This document shows, piece after piece, positions 1 to 5,487 of a DNA stretch of 8,668 bases (position 1 is its first letter; each line of letters starts with the position of its first letter). The stretch comes from HGM04593 sp964458275 (lineage in GTDB: Bacteria; Bacteroidota; Bacteroidia; Bacteroidales; Bacteroidaceae). The translations under genes and the position numbers were made by a program. Location: NCBI GenBank assembly GCA_964458275.1, contig CAYWIE010000066.1, positions 1 through 8,668 of the forward strand. Direction: 5' to 3'. The notes beneath the pieces were generated by a model. That model was not told the DNA's origin, did no database searches, and saw only the letters and a program-made list of their open reading frames with translations.

Positions 1-477
1 AAAGTCCTCATAAGTCATTGAACACCAGTGCTGCCATCATTATTTCCCCTCATTCATTAGATTTTTCCAGAGATAATTGATAACTTTTAGAGAATTATCA
101 GCGCAAGATGCACTATTATTCCGATTTCAGTTGATTATTCCAGCGTTTTTCGCTAACCTTACCTTCGGAGAACACCGGTTAGGGTTTGTAAATGTTTGAT
201 TTGATAACCTATATTTACAATACTTGTTGTTATTCTTCCGATTTTTAAAGACTTATTTTGTATTTATATTGAACTGACGTTTAATGTAGGAATAAAACAG
301 TTTCGGGTTTATGCCAAAAGAATGTCTAAAGATAAATCAAACTGCAATTTATCAAGAATTTGGTTTGGCTAACATACGATAGTCTTTCAAATACTTTGAA
401 TTGTTAACAAATTGTATAGATATTGTCGCAAATTCGTTATCAAGCAGTTTGATGTACTATAAAGAACATATGGTATG
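1..477. other. Noncoding AT-rich region with several short inverted repeats
   Basis: I see no convincing gene here on either strand. Short open stretches at the left edge hit stops within about 80 bases in every frame I read, and no tRNA-like fold was recognised. The region does hold short inverted repeats: TTGTAAAT/ATTTACAA (186-193 and 213-220), GATAAAT/ATTTATC (331-337 and 347-353), TTCAAA/TTTGAA (386-391 and 395-400), and the 10-base palindrome TTGTTAACAA (401-410). CTAACC/GGTTAG (153-158 and 177-182) could pair as well. These could be operators for a gene to the left of the window, or part of an untranslated RNA. No perfect TAnnTTTG box was found on either strand, so neither reading is proven. 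Confidence 0.55.
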
Positions 478-509
478 AAAAAAGTGTAAGTTTAGACTTA
501 CACTTTTTT
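478..509 (-). terminator. Intrinsic terminator of tdh, likely bidirectional
   Basis: A perfect 14-bp stem with a 4-base loop. The arms are six A plus GTGTAAGT (478-491) and ACTTACAC plus six T (496-509). Read leftward, the hairpin lies 53 bases past the tdh stop codon and ends in a U tract. The A/T flanks are symmetric, so it could equally stop transcription entering from the left. Confidence 0.85.
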
Positions 510-562
510 GTCGATTACGGACGTCCCACCCGTATTATACTGGTAATTCTAAGGGAGAATTA

Positions 563-1588
563 TTATTCCCATTCGAGTATCACTTTGCCGCACTGACCGG
601 ACTCCATTACGTCGAATCCTTTCTGGAACTCGTCGATGGGGAAGTGGTGGGTGATAACGGGTGTCAAGTCGATACCCGAAATGAGCATCTGCTCCATCTT
701 GTACCATGTTTCCCACATTTCGCGTCCGTATATACCTTTTATTGTGAGTGCTTTGAATATGATTTCGCTCCAATCTACTGTTGTAGTGGGAGGGAGGATG
801 CCGAGCTGCGCTATTTTCGAACCGTTGTACATGTTGGCTACCATGTCGCGGAATGCTATGGGTGAACCGGACATTTCGAGACCTACGTCGAATCCGCGGA
901 TTCCATGTTTTTCCATAGCACCCTGAACGGTCTCTCCTTTAGAGGCATTTACTGTGCATGTAGCTCCCATTTTTCTTGCGATGTCAAGACGGTAATCACT
1001 AAGGTCTGTTACTACGATGTTCTTTGCTCCCGCAAATTTTGCGATGGCTGTTGCCATGGTGCCGATAAGACCGGCACCAGTGATGAGCACGTCCTCGCCG
1101 AGCAGGGGGAATGAAAGTGCTGTGTGGGTGGCATTTCCGAAGGGGTCCATGATGGCTGCCATGTCATCGGAAATACGTGCATCGAGCTTCACTACGTTCG
1201 ATTCGGGAATGCAGAGGTATTCGGCAAATGCACCATCGCGGTTAACGCCTACACCGATGCTGTTTTCGCAGATGTGCTGGAAACCACGACGACAGTTGCG
1301 GCAGTGTCCGCATGCTATGTGTCCTTCGCCTGTTACGCGGTCGCCAACCTTGATGTTGCGTACACCGGGACCAACTTCTGCAACTACACCAACATACTCA
1401 TGACCGATGGTCATAGGTGTCTTGATGGTCTTCTGGCTCCATTCGTCCCATTTGTATATGTGGAGGTCTGTTCCGCAAATGGCTGTCTTTTTAATCTTTA
1501 TGAGTACATCGTTAATGCCTACTTTGGGAATGGCTACTTCTTCCATCCAAATGCCCTTTTGGGGCTCTTTCTTAACTAATGCTTTCAT
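563..1588 (-). CDS. tdh: L-threonine 3-dehydrogenase, zinc-dependent (MDR family)
   Basis: This NAD-dependent cytoplasmic enzyme oxidises L-threonine to 2-amino-3-ketobutyrate, the substrate of the Kbl enzyme encoded divergently next door. The protein has 341 residues, the same length as E. coli Tdh, and its key residues fall at the same numbers. The catalytic zinc site has C38, H63 and E64 (in GHEYVG). The structural zinc site has C93, C96, C99 and C107. T40, H43 and H90 are also present; H90 is tied to threonine specificity in the E. coli enzyme. The Rossmann glycines are GAGLIG at 171-176, and D195 at the end of the second strand suits NAD rather than NADP. The ATG at 1586-1588 gives the full family N-terminus (MKALVK). 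No Shine-Dalgarno sequence is seen, as is common in Bacteroidetes. A promoter box lies about 70 bases upstream. Family assignment is very secure; control jointly with kbl is inferred. Confidence 0.96.
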   Translation of the reverse strand: MKALVKKEPQKGIWMEEVAIPKVGINDVLIKIKKTAICGTDLHIYKWDEWSQKTIKTPMTIGHEYVGVVAEVGPGVRNIKVGDRVTGEGHIACGHCRNCRRGFQHICENSIGVGVNRDGAFAEYLCIPESNVVKLDARISDDMAAIMDPFGNATHTALSFPLLGEDVLITGAGLIGTMATAIAKFAGAKNIVVTDLSDYRLDIARKMGATCTVNASKGETVQGAMEKHGIRGFDVGLEMSGSPIAFRDMVANMYNGSKIAQLGILPPTTTVDWSEIIFKALTIKGIYGREMWETWYKMEQMLISGIDLTPVITHHFPIDEFQKGFDVMESGQCGKVILEWE

Positions 1589-1656
1589 CTTGCTGGTTTG
1601 TTTTATTTGAATTTGTTCTATGTTTTGTTGATATGTGATGTTTGAAAATCATCATG

Positions 1657-1664
1657 CAAATATA
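1657..1664 (-). promoter_or_regulatory. Candidate tdh promoter -7 box (TATATTTG on the minus strand)
   Basis: The plus strand reads CAAATATA, so the minus strand reads TATATTTG, an exact match to the Bacteroidetes -7 consensus TAnnTTTG. It would start transcription near 1650 and leave a leader of about 60 bases before tdh. No good TTTG-type -33 element is present at the expected spacing (around 1684-1688). An 11-base A tract on the minus strand (plus-strand T at 1697-1707) lies just upstream and might act as an UP-like element. Confidence 0.55.
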
Positions 1665-1696
1665 CACTTACTTTTTCTGTCTAGGCTTTGTTTGCG

Positions 1697-1728
1697 TTTT
1701 TTTTTTTGCTTTTAAATGTTAAATTTAA
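1697..1728. promoter_or_regulatory. Poly-T tract and TTAAATTTAA palindrome between the divergent promoters
   Basis: A run of eleven T (1697-1707) is followed by the perfect 10-base palindrome TTAAATTTAA (1719-1728). Both sit between the tdh box (1657-1664) and the kbl box (1780-1787). The position suits a shared operator or an upstream activating element for both genes. In DNA this AT-rich such a palindrome can arise by chance, so this is a suggestion only. Confidence 0.3.
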
Positions 1729-1755
1729 ACAGCCCTAAAATAATAATCTATTTTG

Positions 1756-1787
1756 TTGGCATTTCTAAACTAAAAAAATTAATTTTG
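1756..1787 (+). promoter_or_regulatory. Candidate kbl promoter
   Basis: TAATTTTG at 1780-1787 matches the Bacteroidetes -7 consensus TAnnTTTG exactly. TTGG at 1756-1759, twenty bases upstream, is a partial match to the -33 TTTG. Transcription would begin near 1793, leaving a leader of about 26 bases before the kbl ATG. Confidence 0.65.
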
Positions 1788-1819
1788 CCGATTAGAAATC
1801 ATTTTAAACTTATATAAAA

Positions 1820-3010
1820 ATGTACGGTAAATTTCAACAGTATTTAAAAGACGAATTGGCAGCCATAGAAGAGGCAGGCCTTTACAAAAGAGAGCGCAAT
1901 ATCGCATCGCAGCAGTCGGCTGAGATTACTCTTGAGGATGGCTCAAAAGCACTCAATTTCTGCGCAAACAACTATCTTGGACTTTCAAACTCTCCCCGTT
2001 TGATTAAAGCTGCTCAGGATGCAATGCAGAGCCGCGGTTTCGGAATGTCTTCAGTGCGTTTCATATGTGGAACTCAGGATTTGCACAAGCAGTTGGAAAA
2101 GGCTATTTCGGACTTCTTCCACACAGAAGACACAATACTTTATGCTGCATGCTTCGATGCTAATGGCGGTGTATTCGAACCGTTGCTCACAGCTGAGGAT
2201 GCAATCATCTCTGATGCCTTGAACCACGCTTCTATTATCGACGGTGTACGTCTCTGCAAGGCGCAGCGTTACAGATATGCAAATGCCGATATGGCAGACC
2301 TTGAGCGTTGTCTGCAAGAGGCGCAGGCACAGCGTTTCCGCATAATCGTTACGGACGGCGTATTCTCTATGGACGGCAATGTTGCTCCTATGGACAAGAT
2401 TTGCGAACTCGCCGAGAAATACGAGGCACTTGTGATGGTAGACGAGAGCCATTCAGCAGGTGTTGTGGGCAAGACAGGCCGTGGTGTAGCTGAACAGTTC
2501 GATTGCTATGGCAAGATTGACATTTTCACCGGTACACTCGGAAAGGCTTTCGGTGGTGCGGTAGGCGGATTTACAACAGGCCGCAAGGAGATTATCGATA
2601 TGTTGCGCCAGCGTTCACGTCCCTATCTCTTCTCTAACTCTATTCCCCCTTCAGTTGTAGGTGCTTCGATAGAGGTGTTCAAGATGCTTGCCGAGAGCAA
2701 CGAGCTTCATACAAAGCAGCAGGACAACGTAACATACTTCCGCGAAAAAATGTTGGCTGCCGGCTTTGATATCAAGCCCACACAGTCAGCTATCTGTGCG
2801 GTTATGCTCTACGATGCAAAACTTTCTCAGGTATTTGCCGCAAAGATGGCAGAGGAAGGTATTTATGTAACCGGTTTCTACTATCCTGTTGTTCCCAAAG
2901 GTCAGGCACGTATCCGTGTGCAGCTCTCTGCTGCTCACGAGAGAGAACATCTCGACAAGGCTATTGCAGCATTCATAAAGGTTGGCAAGGAACTTGGTGT
3001 TATCAAATAA
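1820..3010 (+). CDS. kbl: 2-amino-3-ketobutyrate CoA ligase (glycine C-acetyltransferase)
   Basis: This PLP-dependent enzyme of the alpha-oxoamine synthase family cleaves 2-amino-3-ketobutyrate with CoA to give glycine and acetyl-CoA, completing the threonine breakdown begun by Tdh. It has 396 residues against 398 for E. coli Kbl and can be followed along its whole length. Visible landmarks are NFCANNYLGL (46-55), SVRFICGTQD (78-87), H136 in LNHASIIDG (stacks on the PLP ring), D208 and H211 in VDESHS, the Schiff-base lysine K242 in TGTLGKAFGG, the RQRSRPYLFSNS segment, and YPVVPKGQARIR near the C-terminus. These separate it from the related BioF and serine palmitoyltransferase families. The ATG at 1820 gives the usual family N-terminus (MYGKFQQYL). 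The gene stands alone on its strand, with its own promoter and terminator, divergent from tdh rather than in the kbl-tdh operon order of E. coli. Confidence 0.97.
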   Translation: MYGKFQQYLKDELAAIEEAGLYKRERNIASQQSAEITLEDGSKALNFCANNYLGLSNSPRLIKAAQDAMQSRGFGMSSVRFICGTQDLHKQLEKAISDFFHTEDTILYAACFDANGGVFEPLLTAEDAIISDALNHASIIDGVRLCKAQRYRYANADMADLERCLQEAQAQRFRIIVTDGVFSMDGNVAPMDKICELAEKYEALVMVDESHSAGVVGKTGRGVAEQFDCYGKIDIFTGTLGKAFGGAVGGFTTGRKEIIDMLRQRSRPYLFSNSIPPSVVGASIEVFKMLAESNELHTKQQDNVTYFREKMLAAGFDIKPTQSAICAVMLYDAKLSQVFAAKMAEEGIYVTGFYYPVVPKGQARIRVQLSAAHEREHLDKAIAAFIKVGKELGVIK

Positions 3011-3059
3011 ACAAAAATAGTCTGATACCATCATCATAAGCATAAATGCTACATCAAAA

Positions 3060-3090
3060 CCCGCACACTGAGGTCCACTCCTCAGCCGGG
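3060..3090 (+). other. GC-rich hairpin in the kbl 3' untranslated region
   Basis: CTGAGG (3068-3073) pairs with CCTCAG (3080-3085) around a 6-base loop. CCCG (3060-3063) and CGGG (3087-3090) can extend the stem across an asymmetric bulge. It lies between the kbl stop and the intrinsic terminator and has no U tract of its own, so it is not a simple terminator. It may protect the 3' end or belong to a small RNA released from the 3' UTR; neither is shown. Confidence 0.4.
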
Positions 3091-3097
3091 TAATAAG

Positions 3098-3136
3098 ATT
3101 GCACTCTTTAAGAACTCTTAAGGAGTGCAATTTTTT
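3098..3136 (+). terminator. Strong intrinsic terminator of kbl
   Basis: A 15-bp stem (3098-3112 with 3117-3131, including one G-U pair) closes a 4-base AACT loop and runs into a tract of six T ending at 3136. It begins 87 bases after the kbl stop codon. It separates kbl from the next gene, which has its own promoter. Confidence 0.88.
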
Positions 3137-3192
3137 AGTGAGGTATGAGTTTGTATAATTCTGAATAATTTTACACGTGCGTAAATGAAACG

Positions 3193-3221
3193 CAAAATAT
3201 TTTGAGGCATTAAAATATTTG
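3193..3221. promoter_or_regulatory. Candidate operator: CAAAATATTTTG palindrome with a second half-like copy
   Basis: CAAAATATTTTG at 3193-3204 is a perfect 12-base palindrome, and its last four bases are the -33 TTTG of the promoter for the Nudix regulator. A near copy, AAAATATTTG, lies at 3212-3221, just upstream of the -7 box. A regulator bound here would block RNA polymerase, so autorepression by the downstream gene is a natural guess. A separate weak inverted repeat, TTTAC-N6-GTAAA, lies at 3170-3185. Confidence 0.4.
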
Positions 3222-3231
3222 TTTATTTTTG
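3201..3231 (+). promoter_or_regulatory. Promoter of the Nudix-regulator gene, near-perfect Bacteroidetes consensus
   Basis: TTTG at 3201-3204 is followed after exactly 19 bases by TATTTTTG at 3224-3231, an exact TTTG-N19-TAnnTTTG match. The predicted start of transcription, about 3236-3239, leaves a leader of roughly 15 bases before the ATG at 3253. The in-frame TTG at 3229 lies inside the -7 box and therefore cannot be the translation start for this transcript. Confidence 0.8.
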
Positions 3232-3252
3232 CTCAAAATAGACGTAGCAGTA

Positions 3253-3945
3253 ATGAATGAGCAGAGTTTTTGTTATAAGTATCCGCATCCGGCTTTAACG
3301 ACCGACTGTGTGATTTTCGGTTTCGACGGTGTCAGCATTAAGGTTTTGCTGATTCAGCGTGGGATAGAGCCTTTTATGGGCAAATGGGCATTCCCTGGTG
3401 GTTTTATGAGAATAGACGAAACTGCTGAGGAGTGTGCGAAAAGAGAATTGGAGGAAGAGACCGGTTTGAAGAACGCTTCTGTTGAACAGTTCTATACATT
3501 TTCTGATGTAAACCGTGATCCGCGTGAACGGGTAATTACCATAGCGCATTATGCTCTTGTGCGGCTTTCGGAGGTGAAAGGTGGAGACGATGCGGCTTCT
3601 GCCCGTTGGTTTGCGATGGATGAGGTGCCGTGTCTTGCATTTGACCACGACCGCATCTTGCGAATGGCTGTCAACAGATTGAAGGAGCGCATCTGTTTTG
3701 AACCTATAGGTTTCGAACTTCTGCCTGAAGTCTTTACAATGACCGCTTTGCAAAACCTTTATGAGGCAATCCTGGAGGTTAAGTTCGATCGTCGGAACTT
3801 CTATAATAAGATGCTTAAGCTTGGTATCTTGTCCGAAGCCGAACCTCGCCCTGCCAATGCTTCCCGCAGGATACCTACGAAATACCGTTTCAATCCAGAC
3901 AAGTATGCAGAACTGAAACAAAAAGGGTTCAGATTGGAATTCTGA
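3253..3945 (+). CDS. Nudix hydrolase-domain protein with C-terminal winged helix (NrtR-like regulator)
   Basis: A 230-residue protein with the layout of the NrtR family, in which a Nudix domain senses or hydrolyses a nucleotide ligand such as ADP-ribose or a related metabolite and a C-terminal winged helix binds DNA. The N-terminus has the family-typical PHPALTTDCVIFGF (11-24). PGGF at 48-51 leads into a complete Nudix box at 50-72 that fits GX5EX7REUXEEXGU, with the metal-binding glutamates (E65, E68, E69) all present. The winged helix spans about 160-215, including LQNLYEAIL, DRRNFYNKMLKLGIL and PTKYRF. An in-frame TTG start eight codons upstream (3229) was rejected because it overlaps the -7 promoter box, so the ATG at 3253 is chosen. 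Relatives in Bacteroidetes control NAD synthesis or sugar use. The intact Nudix box leaves open that this one is also an active hydrolase. Its targets are unknown; its own promoter is one candidate. Confidence 0.87.
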   Translation: MNEQSFCYKYPHPALTTDCVIFGFDGVSIKVLLIQRGIEPFMGKWAFPGGFMRIDETAEECAKRELEEETGLKNASVEQFYTFSDVNRDPRERVITIAHYALVRLSEVKGGDDAASARWFAMDEVPCLAFDHDRILRMAVNRLKERICFEPIGFELLPEVFTMTALQNLYEAILEVKFDRRNFYNKMLKLGILSEAEPRPANASRRIPTKYRFNPDKYAELKQKGFRLEF

Positions 3946-3983
3946 GAAGTCTTTATATAGGAATTGTTTCTTGCGGTAATAAT

Positions 3984-3989
3984 AAGGAA
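3984..3989 (+). promoter_or_regulatory. Shine-Dalgarno-like AAGGAA before the 451-residue ORF
   Basis: AAGGAA lies six bases before the ATG at 3996, a spacing suited to ribosome binding. Such sites are uncommon in Bacteroidetes and absent before the other genes here. It supports the chosen start and translation from an internal position on a transcript shared with the upstream Nudix gene. I saw no TAnnTTTG promoter box in the 50-base gap. Confidence 0.45.
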
Positions 3990-3995
3990 TAGAAT

Positions 3996-5351
3996 ATGAA
4001 CAGCTTTAATAGAGATGAAAGAATTGCATTTGCCAGAGTTATAACAGATCTGATAGAAGCAGATTTTGTAGTTGAGGCAGATGAAATGCAATTCTTTGAA
4101 GGAATCATATCAAAGGATGGCTTTTCTATCTCAGATACAATGCTTGTTGAAGCAAAGAAAATGGATTTTGCAAAGGCATTATCCATTATGAAAGCTCTCG
4201 ACGAGAATGCTCGCAGGGTGGTTGTCGATACATTGAAGCAGCTATCAATGTCTGATGGTGTGTGCGTACCTCTTGAGGCGATACTGATATTTGCGGTTGA
4301 ACAGGCATTGATGAATGATGCAATTGTACATTCCATCCCGCAGCCTGGTGTAAATATAGACAATTTAAAGGCCATATATATTGAAAATCAGGAAACAGAG
4401 ATTGGGCATCAAATAGAGAGCAAGTTGTCTTCCATCGTAAGTGAACTCAAACTTGCCGGATTTGACTTTGTTTATATCCCTCGTCTTATCCGTGACTTCC
4501 GCAAAATGGAACATGGCTATCTTAAAAAAGTAGTGAAGTATATGACTCCTTCTATTTCTGATGAACGTGTTACGGCAATATGTGATAATTTACGAGGATT
4601 AACTACTTCCAGATTTTGTAGGGATTTGCTTTATAAAAAACTTGGAATGAACCTTATTGATTGCAAGCCATCATTGCTTATAAAGATCAACGATTCTGAT
4701 ATTGTGGACCGATATGACTCCGAAGCCGTTGAGAGAATAAGGTATAGCAACTTCTTGCAGCTGGAACTAAAAGGCGATGTTATGGATGAAATACACTCTT
4801 TGGTTGAGATTTATCACTCCATGATAAGCTGTTCTATCACTATTGAGAGCAAACCGCGAACACCGAAATTTATATATTCCGGCTTTCACCGCTCCTTATT
4901 CGATTTGATAGCCTTTGGGCGCGAGTTGAAAGAGTATCGTCTGGTTTTTGAAATATCCGGGCATAAAGCCAATGTATATTTGGAATCAATTGATGTGGAC
5001 AAGGAACAGATTGTCATAAAATTGAATCCTCAAGAAACCGCATTGTATTATATGATTATTAAAAAATCATTAGACGGGAATGGCCTGGACTGGAGAGAGC
5101 ATATTCCGGATGGAACCAAGAAAAACATATTAAATGAATATAATGCAATATATAGTATGATTGGAAAGGCAAACTCTGTTTCCGAATATAAAGACCGTAC
5201 TCAGGTGCATCATATAAAGAATCGTATTCGTGCATTGCGTAATGTGGCTAATGTGAATATGTTTATTCCTGAACATTATAAATCGGGAAATGAGTCGTAT
5301 TACAGGATTAGGGCAAAGTCGGAGTTTGTTGTCTTTAAGGAGAATTTGTGA
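3996..5351 (+). CDS. Uncharacterised TerB-like protein with possible C-terminal winged helix
   Basis: I do not recognise this 451-residue protein as a named gene. It has no signal peptide or membrane segment, so it should be cytoplasmic. Residues about 8-110 look like a TerB/DnaJ-N-type helical domain. Acidic pairs occur in two similar helical settings, EADFVVEADE (21-30) and MSDGVCVPLE (85-94), matching the repeated DG...E pattern that binds metal in TerB. A charged alpha/beta region of unknown type follows (about 135-335). From about 341 the sequence reads KLNPQETALYYMII, then a helical segment with YNAIYSMIG, then HHIKNRIRALR (405-415) and a final strand ESYYRIRA (433-440). This order of strand, helices, recognition-like helix and closing strand resembles C-terminal winged-helix domains of response regulators, but no receiver domain is present. 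The gene starts 50 bases after the Nudix regulator with no terminator between, so co-transcription is likely. A role in stress sensing or regulation is inference only. Confidence 0.75.
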   Translation: MNSFNRDERIAFARVITDLIEADFVVEADEMQFFEGIISKDGFSISDTMLVEAKKMDFAKALSIMKALDENARRVVVDTLKQLSMSDGVCVPLEAILIFAVEQALMNDAIVHSIPQPGVNIDNLKAIYIENQETEIGHQIESKLSSIVSELKLAGFDFVYIPRLIRDFRKMEHGYLKKVVKYMTPSISDERVTAICDNLRGLTTSRFCRDLLYKKLGMNLIDCKPSLLIKINDSDIVDRYDSEAVERIRYSNFLQLELKGDVMDEIHSLVEIYHSMISCSITIESKPRTPKFIYSGFHRSLFDLIAFGRELKEYRLVFEISGHKANVYLESIDVDKEQIVIKLNPQETALYYMIIKKSLDGNGLDWREHIPDGTKKNILNEYNAIYSMIGKANSVSEYKDRTQVHHIKNRIRALRNVANVNMFIPEHYKSGNESYYRIRAKSEFVVFKENL

Positions 5352-5426
5352 TTTTCTGTTTTTAGATATGTTACGAGGGCGTCTAAAATAGTTATGACAT
5401 CTTTACGATAAGATATAAATAACTTT
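5352..5426. other. AT-rich spacer before the two-way terminator
   Basis: A short AT-rich stretch between the stop of the TerB-like gene and the palindrome. I see no gene, promoter match or convincing repeat in it. It would form the 3' untranslated tail of the TerB-like transcript. Confidence 0.5.
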
Positions 5427-5472
5427 TGAATAAAAATGGCGTAGTGGAATTCCACTACGCCATTTTTATTCA
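5427..5472. terminator. Bidirectional intrinsic terminator: perfect 46-bp palindrome
   Basis: Every base from 5427 to 5449 is complementary to its mirror base from 5472 back to 5450. The two 23-base arms meet at the central GGAATTCC (5446-5453) with no spacer. In RNA, the central AATT would form the loop above a GC-rich stem (GGCGTAGTGG) flanked by five A on one side and five U on the other, the mark of an intrinsic terminator in both directions. It lies 75 bases after the stop of the TerB-like gene and 15 bases after the stop of the convergent protease gene, so it serves both. Confidence 0.9.
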
Positions 5473-5487
5473 GCTAAGAAGCTGTGA

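Noticed and set aside
1..83. Possible tail of a gene entering from the left
   Set aside because: One plus-strand frame is open to position 81, but its residues show no recognisable protein. The other frames stop almost at once, and the leftward starts I tried all stop quickly.
1017..1579. Plus-strand open frames of 128 and 151 residues within tdh
   Set aside because: They are antisense to an unmistakable tdh gene and have no domain resemblance.
3229..3252. N-terminal extension of the Nudix protein from a TTG start at 3229
   Set aside because: The TTG lies inside an exact -7 promoter box (3224-3231), and the added residues have no match to the family's usual N-terminus. The ATG at 3253 fits both promoter and family.
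3295..3921. 208-residue open frame on the minus strand opposite the Nudix gene
   Set aside because: It lies antisense within a well-supported gene, and its product is low in recognisable domains and rich in scattered cysteines. It is a shadow of the coding frame.
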